NCBI GenBank assembly: GCA_017591395.1
Contig: WEDG01004862.1
Coordinates: 1-64,000, forward strand
Source: Schistocephalus solidus
Taxonomy: Eukaryota; Platyhelminthes; Cestoda; Diphyllobothriidea; Diphyllobothriidae
Length of the DNA stretch: 64,000 bases
Reading direction: 5' to 3'
Below are positions 11,116 to 62,504 of the stretch, piece after piece; the stretch's first letter is position 1, and the number at the start of each line of letters is the position of its first letter. The notes beneath the pieces are model-generated. The model made no database searches, had not been told where the DNA came from, and saw only the letters and a program-made list of their open reading frames with translations. Made by a program: the position numbers and the translations under genes.

Positions 11116-12780
11116 TGGGGAATGTCCTGGGCCACACACGTCATCAGCACCAAGACTGGTAAGATGACAACGACGCAGCTATCAACGCTCTCTTCGTCGA
11201 GAAGAACCAGTTGCAAAAAGCCTACGTCGATTGGCTTACCTCTGCAACCAAGACAGCCCGCTACCGAAGTCGCCGTCTTGTAAAACAACGGCTGCTGGAG
11301 ATTCAGGATACCTGCATGACGCGCAAAGCTAAAAAAATCCAAGGTACGCGGACTCAAACGAATGGAAGAACATATTACGATTACCAAGGCTGTCAACGGA
11401 CCTCCAGTCAAAGGCACCGTCCCTATCCTAAGTGGCGACGGCAGGACGTTACTCACTGAGAAGAGGCAAATCTTGATACAATGGGTAGAACATTTCCATA
11501 GCGTTCTTAACCAGCCCTCCACCATCTCCGAGGCAGCCATCGATCGCCTACCTGAAGTGGAAATCAACGCCGACCTCGATCTCCCGCCCTCTCTCTAAGA
11601 AAACATCAGAGCCATGCAGCAACACTTCAGTGGGAAAGCACCTTGCTAGGACGCGATCACTGCTGAGATTTACAAGCACTGCGGACCCCAACTGATGAAC
11701 CGACTCACAGTGCTCTTCCAGGAAATGTGGCACCAGGGGCAAATCCCTCAGGATTTTAAAGACGCAACCATTGTCCATCTTTACAAGAAGAAAGGGAACC
11801 ACCAAATCTGCGACAACCACCCAGGAATCTCGCTGTTGAACATCGCCAGAAATATCTTCGCCCGAATTCTCCTCAATCACCTGAATGATAACCTGGAGCA
11901 AGGACTGCTCCCGCAACGCTCATGTGGCTTCCGACGACACCGTAGTACAATCGACATCGTTTTCGACGCTCACCAGCTGCAAGAGAAGTGCCAGGAGATG
12001 TGGACTCACCTCAACACTACCTTCGTGAATCTGACGAGAGATTTTTATAGAAAATCATGCAGAAATTCGGCTGTCCTGAACGTTTCACGCATATGGTGCG
12101 TCAGCTTCAAGACGGGATGATGGCACGCGTAACCGACAACGGGGCGGTATCTGAAGCATTCGCAGTGACCAACTGAGTAAAGCAGGGCTGCGTCCTTGCA
12201 CCTTCCCTCCTAAGTCTCATGTTCCCTGCCATGCTAACGGACGCCTACCGTAAAGAACGCTTCGGGATCCACATCGCCTACCGGATGGTCTGCCGACTCC
12301 TCAACTAACGACGGATGCACTTCCGCTCGTATGACTCCACAGCCACCATCCACGAATTCATCTTTGCTGAAGACTGCGCACTCAATGCAACGACAGAAGA
12401 ATAAATGCAAAGGAGCATGGAACTCTTCGCTGCCGCCTGTGGCAACTTCAGACATCGCATAAACACCGAGAAAGTGATTGTGATGCATCATCCACCACCC
12501 ATTAGCATCTACGCCGCAGCTTACATCAATGTCGACGGCACCCAATTGAAATCTGTGGATACCTTCACGTACCTGGGCAGAAATCTCTCACACAGCACCA
12601 AAGTCAACAATGAGATCACCCATTGGATCGCCAAAACAAGCCAAGCATTTGAACGCATACAGAACGTGGTCTGGAATCAACATGGTCTCCACTTCAGCAC
12701 CAAACTCCAGATGTACAAAGCAGTCATATTGCCGACGATGCTGTATGGAGCGGAGACGTGAACGATCTACCAAAATCAGG
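11116..12780 (+). pseudogene. RTE-like reverse transcriptase
   Basis: Motifs are VLGHTRHQHQDW, GPPVKGTVPILSGDGRTLLT, QWVEHFHSVLNQPSTISEAA, DFKDATIVHLYKKKGN, ISLLNIARNIFARILLNHL, CGFRRHRSTIDIVFDAHQL, VKQGCVLAP (after stops), FIFAEDCALN (FADD changed to FAED, so the catalytic pair is damaged), then [26 protein letters not shown] and [15 protein letters not shown]. The open pieces are 11362-11598, 11695-12120 and 12405-12761. The motif style is that of RTE-type rather than CR1-type elements. Confidence 0.82.
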
Positions 12781-13199
12781 CTTGGAAGCTCAACCACTTC
12801 CCTCTCAGCTGCCTTCGCAGATTACTTAAGCTGACGTGGCACGGAAGTGTTGGAACGAACATGCCTTCTCAGCATTTATGCTCAGCTGAAACGACTGCAA
12901 CTGCACTGAAGTGGTCATCTTGTGAGGATGGACGAAAAAGATTACTCAAACGACTCTTCTATGGAGATGTCGCCATGGGTTCTCGTCGACAAGGGCATCA
13001 AATACGACGCTAAAAGGACACTGTGAGGACTTCACTAAAGCAACTGCAGATCAACCCGGCGACCTGGGAGGACCTCGCCGGAACCGATCAGCTTAGAGAA
13101 GGACAGGGAAGACAGGGGAAGCAACTTACGAAGCCAACAGGAATGCCGCCGCCAAGACCAATAGAGCGGCATGAAAGTCACCAGAATCCTGGACCAACA

Positions 13200-14015
13200 C
13201 CGCTAATGCCCAGGCCCTTCCAATATGCCCACGCTGTCAACGCACTATTCGTGCGTGAATCGGCCTGGTCGGACAGCTTCAGACGCAATGCACCAAAAAT
13301 CCGACAATTCCAAATTCTACGTCAAAGTCTGCCAACCCTCCTTCAGGCTCCCACTCCCTGACCCCTGGCATCAATTCCAATACTCCCACCAGCATATGGA
13401 CCACATCCCAATACTCATCACCTGTTACCTCCAACACCACCACCGTCGCCGCCACCACCACCATCAGAGATGTGGACTATCCTAAACTGTCATCATTGCG
13501 ACCGCACATTCACCTCACGCATCGACCTGGTCGGTGACTTGCGAATCCATCGTTCAGAGGCTGGTAGACCAGTGCACGGAGCAACAACACAGCAGAGATC
13601 GCCGCCTCCACTGCTCTTACTGTCCTTGCGCATTTACTCATCGCATAGGCCTATTCGGTCCCATGCGCATCCATGACAGCGGAATTCACCACAATGCTGA
13701 CAACACTGATACCCCATGCACAACCTCCACTCCTGCCATTCATACCGCCACTGCCACCCTCACTACCGTTAATTACCTTCCCCAGCCTCTCCCGATTTAT
13801 CCTGCCAACACTGCACCCGCAACTTCAACTAACGTATCGGCCTGGTCGGTCACCTGCGAATCCAATGCATGGAGACTGATGAACCAGTGCCTGAAGCTCC
13901 GACATAAAATCGACGCACACGCCTCCAATGCTCTCACTACCCCAACATCTGTACACACCGCATGGGCCTATAAGAACACATGTGACTCCCCGACAACCTG
14001 CGGTAAACCACCGGA
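13200..14015 (+). pseudogene. C2H2 zinc-finger tail of the RTE-like element
   Basis: Five degenerate fingers are spread over three frames: CPRCQRTIRA...GLVGQL (13226), CHHCDRTFTSRIDLVGDL with RIH (13488), CSYCPCAFTHRIGLFGPM with RIH (13612), CQHCTRNFN...GLVGHL (13803), and CSHYPNICTHRMGL (about 13924) ending before a stop at 14010. The spacing is C-x2-C-x12-H-x3-H in the intact ones. Fingers are separated by Ser/Thr/Pro-rich linkers. Similar fingers recur at 25.3, 30.5, 46.1 and 50.1 kb. Confidence 0.78.
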
Positions 14016-14870
14016 GGCTAGGCCATATCAACGCACACTTCCTATGTCAATACATAGACAACAGCCTCACCCTCACCTTTGAATATCACGCTTTATTAGA
14101 AATCGTGGCTTGCAAAGCTGTAAATCTGACGCTTACACCAGACTACGCCGTCGGTCCAGTGTATGTACTGTGCGTGTCGAGTGGCTGACCAGTGGACTGG
14201 GAATCAGACGGCGATGGTTTATCCATATCCTCTTATTTAGTGAATCCTGGTGTGTAAGTTATGGGAACCAAGTCGTGCTGTGGCGCGCCGAAACGATTAC
14301 GCTGACCTGCCAGCCAATGCGCCCACTCCCACATCAGACAACTGACAGCCTCGGACGGTGGTCTGATTGTGGGGGTGAAGGAGAGTGAGGTCCACGGCTC
14401 AGCGCATTTTCCTCACTATAAACAATCTGAAGAGCTTGAAACTATCACGGTGTGCTAAAAGCCGTGGCTTGGAAGGTTGCCAACTGACGAGCAAACTCGG
14501 ATCACGTGGTCAGCTCAATGTGTGTTTGTGTGGAGTGGCTGACTGGCAGACTGAGAGTCAGGCTGCAATGGCTCCTTCTTAATGTGGCCTTTATGGCAAT
14601 CCAACTCCATGGGATCCGAGCCAGGTGCGATGGTACGCCCAGGGGCGGCTCCGGCTGCGCCAGCCACCTGCGCCCTCTCCCATCGCCCGTATTCTTGACT
14701 CTGTCATGACAATGGGTTCAGGTTTGGGAGAAGGAGACAGTGCGGTATGTGCAGCTCAAGTCTACTATCACTTAAAACTTATATACGCACAAATCACCGT
14801 CCCTGCAGCATCCTTCCATGGAGTATACGGTGGAAATCGGTGGACTACGACGGTCGAACTGTCATCCGAA
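14016..14870 (+). repeat. 3' repeat of the zinc-finger element (unit copy)
   Basis: The sequence carries the marker blocks shared by many copies in this window: ctcactataaacaatctga, the ggtgcgctaaaagccgtggcttggaag region, gtgtggagtggctgactggc, the ctggctgcaatggctccttcttaat region and tgactctgtcttgacaccggg. It follows the zinc-finger stop directly here and at 30650, so it is probably the 3' untranslated end of that element or a repeat that travels with it. Confidence 0.65.
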
Positions 14871-15545
14871 CGACTTCATCTTTTGAATGACCGGTGGTAT
14901 AAGGAGATATCATGGTTCATGGGGGACTCGAGGTAGAGAATAATAGTTTTAAGAAGGTCACTTAAATTCCCGATGGTCCTTTCTCCGAGTCATGGAGAAA
15001 GCTGCTCGGAAATGCTTAGGAAAATAAAAGGTTAACAGAAACAGAGTTAAGATAAGTATGCAGTCTTCGCTTGAATGCAGATAGACAAATAACGACCCTA
15101 TTTTAATTGGCAAGTTATTTCAAAGAAAGCTTTACCTAGAAGCAAAGAATAGAAAGCGTTAACACGTGGAGGATGCCGGAGGAAGTATAATTTGTGTAAA
15201 ATTTCTTAGGTTATAAGAAAGAATCACTGGGGTAATGACAGAAAGCTTGGGGAGATTTGAGATGTTATTTAGTCGAAAAACGAGACAAAATCCAGCTTCC
15301 AGTCTCTTGACCTGAAGAAATTTCAACTTAATGAACTGGCATCTAGTTGAGTATGAAGTATTAAAAGAGTCGGATACAGGAGTTTTTTGTGCAGTCTGTG
15401 TATATTTTCAATTTTCGAATGGCTATATTCGTTCACTAAACCGAAGAAAGGTCTGCAAAATTCAACAATGGGAAGCACAAACATACCATAAATTATCAAT
15501 TTTAATTTCCTGAAAGTATAAATTGTTTTGCTGACGGCCACCACT
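14871..15545 (-). mobile_element. Family A non-LTR element, inverted 3' fragment
   Basis: On the minus strand 15544-15323 encodes KLKLIIYGMFVLPIVEFC, PFFGLVNEYSHSKIENI and HRLHKKLLYPT, matching the family A C-terminal region at 7321 and 9120. The distal part (atcatggttcatgggggactcgaggtag) matches the reverse complement of 9660-9710, and actttaagtg-like 3' sequence is shared. Confidence 0.75.
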
Positions 15546-15720
15546 TTAAAACCATCCTCTCACTGCTCGAGAGTTCCTAACAGAGCATCGTCTGTGTGGC
15601 ACGCCAAAAGTAAAGCCCGATTGGATGTCAAGGAAGATTTCTTCACTAAATTTTTCGGAACCTTTGTGAGGCCGCATTTTGAATATGCTGCACAAGCCTG
15701 GAGATCCTGAACCGTTCAAG
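15520..15720 (+). mobile_element. CR1 fragment (RT C-terminal)
   Basis: It encodes TLKPSSHCSRVPNRASSV, then FFTKFFGTFVRPHFEYAAQ and AWRS, the conserved block just after the RT core of CR1 elements (compare 6600-6770). It is short and lacks both ends. Confidence 0.75.
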
Positions 15721-16540
15721 CTCAGAACTGTCTCGAATGAGTACACAGGTGAACCAGGAAAATGGCCAAGAGTCAAAGCTCTTTGCCATATACCACATGC
15801 CTAATAAATCTTAATCTTTTCCAAGTGAAAATCTCGAGGTCAACAGAATCAACCCTCTTCGGTATTTTGGTCTACTGGAGACTCGGGTGGACTTTCCACT
15901 TGAAAATCTCGAGCTCAGATGCATTTAATATCTTCGAAATTTCGGTATACCTGGCAGTCTGGTGGACTTTTATCATTCAGCATTGGATCAGAAAGGCCCT
16001 ATCTTCATTTTCCTGAACTTAGAGCAGGACACAAGCCAAAACGGCCGATACCCTACTGACCACTACTTCTCAGCCCCTCTACGAGATCTTCCAATATACG
16101 AAAGGCTGATTCGCTTCATTACTTTATTCATGCAGTTGATCTGCCTAAAAACTTAATCACATAATTTCAAGAACGTTTTTCGTTTTGTGCTCTGTCATGC
16201 AAAGCAAAAGTATACCTTCAGGGCAAAGTGTGAAATACACGCCATGAGAGGTAACTAACTAGAGAACCATTGTACGGCAAGCCTAGATGTTACCACTACG
16301 CCGCCGTCGCACGCCGATTCCACTTATTTGCATTTAAATGATGGAAAAAGCATGAGTCGTAATATAAACGATCACAACTCTGCACGCTCTTTTTTAAACT
16401 CGTCTCCCGGCACACGAGTCAAGAGTTTATTACGTTTAATGGATGTCATCTACGAGTACGAAGCATGTAGGACCTGCTCCAAAGTCCTGCAAAGGACAAA
16501 GGAACCTACGCAAGCACAGTTTCCTCAGTCATAGCAACCA
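15721..16540. other. Unassigned sequence with a small tandem duplication
   Basis: No gene is recognised. At 15820-15975 two adjacent units of about 77 bp share gtgaaaatctcgag or ttgaaaatctcgag, then ttcggtat, then ggtggactt, a diverged tandem duplication. The remainder has only short chance frames. Confidence 0.35.
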
Positions 16541-16859
16541 ATAAGGAAGAAGATGGTGTGTTAACGGGGTTTGACGTAACCCATAACGAATATTCGATAC
16601 GGCAGAAGAACGACCGGCAGGGGTGGCAGAAAATAAAGAAGCGTCGCACTACATACAAGTAAGTCAGACTAAGCCTGAATGTTAATACGAGCGGGCTGAG
16701 TTTATGCATTCCACAAACGATAACTACGTCGGCGGAAGTTGCATCTAACCAAGAAGCCGCATTAAGGAGAGAACAACGCGTTCGCAGTGTCCCAACAAAC
16801 CCCCTGGACGCAGAAGTCGATGGAAATCTAAATGATCGTAATATAATTGCTGTAAATAA

Positions 16860-17900
16860 GAACAAACACAGAGGCCTAGAGTGGATCACAGTAAGTGCAT
16901 AGTTATCAAAGGCATGTCTGAATCTAAATCTGATACCCTAAAAGCAAGAACACATGACGATGTGGAGCTATTCCAGAGCTATCTAGAATGTCTCTTAAAG
17001 GAAGGTGAAAGGGTCAGCGTTCTAATAGCCTTCAGAATGGGTTGAATAGGAGACTCAAATGACGAGTCCAGCCAACCAAGACCGCAGAAGCTTGTCCTGC
17101 AAAACGAGTTAAAAGCCCAGGTTTTGCTGAGCAGAAAAACTATGCATCGAAGCTCTCACCCAACGGTTTTCTTCAGCCGGATTTTTTACCTGCAGATAGG
17201 GAAAAATGGATAGGGATCAAAGTAGAACTCATCAAGTGCTCCAGACTGGGCGATAAAAATATTAAAATCTGGAATGCAAAACGTTTACATGCCCAAAGGT
17301 CATTTCTCTGGAGAAAACCCATGAAACTGGGTATGGAGGGCAGCCAGCTCACAATAAAATACTCCTGAGTGCAACAAATATCTGTAAACACATCGATCTC
17401 CAGTCCACTAAAAAAGCAGTAGCCTCATACTCAAGCAGTGGATTGCATAAGACAAACTACCATTCCAACAATTCCGAACCAAATTTTGTTCGCAAATCCG
17501 TTCAGACGAAGCTCCACTTTCTTTATACGAATGCACAGAGATGGTTCAGAAACTAGATGAACTGAAAGTATAGATGTCCATGTGCACCCGAATGTTCAGA
17601 ATTGCGAAAGGATTGGATTTCTGCCTGGCGTGTGCAGACTTCTTTGAATTTTCCTCCACAACCCAGCCCCTGGTTCCCCCATTAAAACTGCGCTGATTGT
17701 GCGGGCCGAATGTGCATATGTTCTCCTTCTCTGTCAGAGTGGTCAAACGATGGAAAGCCCTCCCTGCAGTTGTTGTGAGATCACTATCGCTGAAAAGCTT
17801 TAACAAAAACATTGACAGATTTATGTTCCGAAGGAGCCGGAGTGATGACAGGTTTTTTGTTTCGCGAGACTCACATCCCGATTATTATATTTTATGACCG
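16860..17900 (+). mobile_element. Internally deleted CR1 copy
   Basis: The left part encodes an ORF1-like remnant (VIKGMSESKSDTLKAR, FQSYLECLLKEGERVSVLIA, RPQKLVLQNELKAQ) related to 3770-4010. Around 17520 the endonuclease start (LYTNAQ, then VQKLDELKV) appears. It then jumps directly into the CR1 C-terminus (LDFCLACADFFEFSSTTQP, VRVVKRWKALPAVVVRSLS, FNKNIDRFMFRRS) ending at 17897. The rest of the endonuclease and the whole RT are missing. Confidence 0.7.
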
Positions 17901-18600
17901 TCTTTCCATTATTGCAACCTACATGGTTTCTCAGTACACCGCACTTAAGTGCACGTTCCAAATAGCGTAATCAAAGGTTAGTGCCTATTTCCCTCAATAA
18001 ATGGAAAAGAATTAAACTCTGGTTGAAAATACAGATTATTCGAACTGTACGCGAACCCACAAGCTAATCAGGTAGCATTTACGTGGCGCGTCATCGCCAC
18101 ATGAGCGCTGTATTTCAAAAATAGCTTTGCTAAACTGGTTGTCAGCTAAGGCCAAAACAAGGAGTGTCAGAGGACTAAAAACGAATAAACATTCCTTCTA
18201 TTTGCCTTTATATTGCATCGCTCATGTTATCGTTACATTATTCTTGTACTTCGAACTTTCTGTAGACGTCATATAAGTGAAGTGATTTCACCCATCTGCT
18301 TGGCACCACAGTCCAACCGGGCCCAACAACGATGTTTATCGTATTTTGAAACTGAAAAAGTTCTTTATTGTCACATTATTTGCGGATCTCATGGTAGACA
18401 TTGTGACGTCTGATGTCAATTTACAAAATTGACCTCATCCAAAACGTTTGCTATCCCATTGGTTACGCAGTTTCCGCTTATTTGTGTGTGTTAATCTAAT
18501 TGCGCGCAACTGTTCTTTTTGCGTTTAATCTTGTTCTATTTTATGCCTTGATTAAGAATAAGCCATAGACAACCTGCTTCACAAAACAGCATGTATCAGA
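17900..18600 (+). other. Upstream flank of the insulin receptor gene
   Basis: No gene is recognised here. The last 110 bases before the ATG are T-rich and end in cttcacaaaacag at 18578-18590, which could serve as a 3' splice acceptor 10 bases before the start codon. In flatworms such a site can be the target of spliced-leader trans-splicing. This is an inference from position and motif only; the tract lacks a strong polypyrimidine run. No TATA-like promoter could be argued. Confidence 0.25.
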
Positions 18601-60064
<41,464 letters not shown>

Positions 60065-60800
60065 GTGAGTTCCCATCTCCTTTTGATAAGGACAATCTCC
60101 GAATTCCTTTTTTCACTTGGTTATTTTAACTTTATATTTAGTCAGCCTTCCTTGAATGACAACTGCATTAGAATTTCGTCCCATCTGAGATAATAGAACC
60201 ACTGGTGGTGTTATGCTCGTTAACTGCTTGTATCTAGACGGCCATTAAGCCAACCGTACACCGAGCCCTTCGGCTGGCTACGGACGTAGCATGGTGAGTA
60301 ATTGAGTTGCTGGGTATTCTTGCTAAACCCGCTTTCCAGATAAATAGAACAGCGAGCTCTTACCTACTATAATTTTTGAAGTATTCTCTTTATGGATGAT
60401 ACCAAATTCAGACTCCCACGGCAAACAAATGGTATCAGGCCTAGGGTGCCCGTGATCTTTTGCTGTACGACACAAAATTACTTTGGTAACCAGGATGCGT
60501 GGATCAGCGAGACTACAAGTGGCTAGCTTAGCAGTAGTGGATTTAGGATGGGTGCGGAGTTTAGTGAGCCATGTGCTCAGACTCGTAGTGGGCGTCTACG
60601 AGATAATACTGTGTCCAGTGAGGATGCTGGTTTTTGAACGATAAGGATACCAAAAGGATTTTTCTGCCTGTACATAGTAAGTAAAAGACACAAGGCGTCA
60701 AAATCAACGGACTGTCGAGCCCCCCTCCTTATGTAAAGAACGTATCTGAGGTCATCGATAGAGGGCTAAAAAATGCCAGATACAGCTAGTGAACAAGCCT
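60065..60800 (+). other. Insulin receptor intron 11, proximal part
   Basis: Begins with donor gtgagt after exon 11. No gene or known repeat recognised. Confidence 0.3.
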
Positions 60801-60839
60801 ACAAGTACTTCGATCATCCAGTTTATGCACCCCTTGGAC

Positions 60840-61250
60840 GGGTTTTGCTATTTCAACAGAAAAGAAATCGTCTACTAAATACCGTGTACCAGTTGTGATG
60901 CAGTCTGTTGTGCCCAACCGGGAAATCTCTTTCCGCTCGTATGCATGAACGTCAACTAGCGATGAAGGGACGTGACCACATATCCCGGGTGGCCATGAAC
61001 GCACTAGACACAGGACACATATTTGCATGGGAGAAAACCCGCATCGTTGTTACCTGTCCAACAAGGAAGAGCCGCGATTTCCTGGAGGCAATGCACTCAG
61101 ACGAGGCATGCATTAATAGGCATACCGATTGATATGCCACGTAAAAATTTCTCAAGGTCAAGTGGAAACGAGCGGAGCCACTATCGACCGGGTAAATTAA
61201 AGCACCAAATGCCCATTGGCTCAAACTTTAGCTAATCATTTGTTAGGCTT
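60840..61250 (+). pseudogene. Penelope-like element (second family), GIY-YIG C-terminus, copy 1
   Basis: The frame reads CPTGKSLSARMHERQLAMKG, then RDHISRVAMNALDTGHIFAW, EKTRIVVTCPTRKSRDFLEA and MHSDEACINRH. This is the C-terminal GIY-YIG half of a Penelope-like element; the first cysteine pair (SCDAVCCAQ) is in a neighbouring frame. It is 5'-truncated. Confidence 0.75.
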
Positions 61251-61370
61251 TGTTTAAGGTTAACTGTTTTGTGTACAACGCTCATTTGTCTGAAGACGAA
61301 CTGGGATACCAACCTCGAAAATTTACCTAATAAAGTTATTTTGTTCCCATAGAACTTAAAAATAATTCAA

Positions 61371-61682
61371 TTAAGTTTCTTGGGATGCCGATATTTCAAT
61401 ACAGTTAACATTGCACAATGCCTGATATAAGATTCTGTAGTTCGCCAAAGTGTCAACCAATAGGCTTCCGCTGCATTCAGGTATTCGGTCGATAGTGGCT
61501 TTATTTGTAAGTGGCATCTCAATCGATATGACTATTAATGCATGCCTCGTCTGAGTGCATTGGCTACAGGAATTCACGGCCCTTCCTTGTTCGACAGGTG
61601 CCAACGATGCGGGTTTTCTCCCATGCAAATATGTGTCCTGTGTCCAGTGGGTGCATGGCTATCTGGGATATGTGGTCACGCC
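61371..61682 (-). pseudogene. Penelope-like element (second family), copy 2, inverted
   Basis: On the minus strand it encodes a PLDTGHIFAWEKTRI-like block, a CRTRKGREF block and HSDEACINSHID, matching copy 1 position for position. It begins abruptly at about 61682 where copy 3 starts on the other strand. Confidence 0.72.
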
Positions 61683-62160
61683 TTCCTTATTTGGATGAAA
61701 AAAGGAGTCGATTACAAGATTCCCTATGGCAGTTGTAATGCAATGTATTGTGGTCCAACAGTAAAATCGGCCTTTGAACGTCTACACGAACAGTTGGCAG
61801 CAAAGTGGCGAGACAAGTTGTCTCAAGTTGAAATGCATACACTGGAAACTGGGCACAGATTTGCATGGGACATAACTTGCATTTTTGGTTTGTGCAAATC
61901 TTAAAAGGGCGGTATGTTTTCGGAGGCCATTTACTCCGATAACTCGTGCATTAATCGGCACATCGAATTGGATGCCGTGTACAACAATCTCAAAAAGTGG
62001 ATAAGACGGTAGCTTATGCGGACGAGATGCCAGGCCACAGTCATAACTGTTAGCAGATACGACTAAGCACGCTCGAAAGTTAAACAGTTTTGCACAATTA
62101 TTGCACGCCTGACGATGACCTGGAGAACCAGCGTTGAAACTTTGCCTACCAACGTTTTTA
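61683..62160 (+). pseudogene. Penelope-like element (second family), copy 3
   Basis: The frame reads KKGVDYKIPYGSCNAMYCG, PTVKSAFERLHEQLAAKWRD, KLSQVEMHTLETGHRFAWD and, after a stop, ECIYSDNSCINRHIE-like sequence and YNNLKKWIRR. It is related to copies 1 and 2 but diverged, with VDYKIPYGSC as the GIY-YIG start. Confidence 0.72.
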
Positions 62161-62504
62161 ATCGTCTCCCAAAGTAATTCTTTCTTCCGAAAGGTATATG
62201 TATTCCACTAACATGCTGAATAATGTTTTAACGAGAATAATTGATTTGCCATGAATTGCAACTTTATGTCATATCGGTCTTTTGGTACAGACAGTGAATT
62301 CAACCACTCTGTATTGTGCACGTCTCAACATCTTTTACTGTGGCTGAAAACATGTAGGAGAGCGTCCAATTAAAAAAAATGTTGTCTTCTATCTTCCTCC
62401 GTTTATTTCTCACGTTGTGCATCCTCCGGTTACGTCCAGGCCGCCTTTCTCGGCCTTAGTTACTCGCATTTCTGACATAATAGCCCCTATTAGACTGAAA
62501 TTTC
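62161..62504 (+). other. Part of insulin receptor intron 11, unassigned
   Basis: No feature recognised. An acceptor-like ggtacag at 62292 was examined as a possible exon 12 start; the frame reaches a stop without a donor or an insulin-receptor pattern. Confidence 0.3.

Larger units (their letters stand above)
10206..14090 (+). mobile_element. RTE-like element with C-terminal C2H2 zinc fingers (degenerate)
   Basis: The left end encodes the close of an endonuclease (HRLLLTNSFFHLPMQQKV, LDYVLVRRRDKQ, DGCTDHRLVISKM, with DHRLV as the SDH-equivalent). After an antisense insertion (10618-11115) come the RT region and then a zinc-finger tail. I recall very similar endonuclease/RT/zinc-finger reading frames from diphyllobothriid tapeworm data; that is memory, not a search. 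Stops and frameshifts are frequent, so it is a fossil. Confidence 0.8.

Noticed and set aside
62293..62390. Possible exon 12 after ggtacag
   Set aside because: The required phase runs to a stop without a donor and shows no FnIII-2 or insert-domain pattern.
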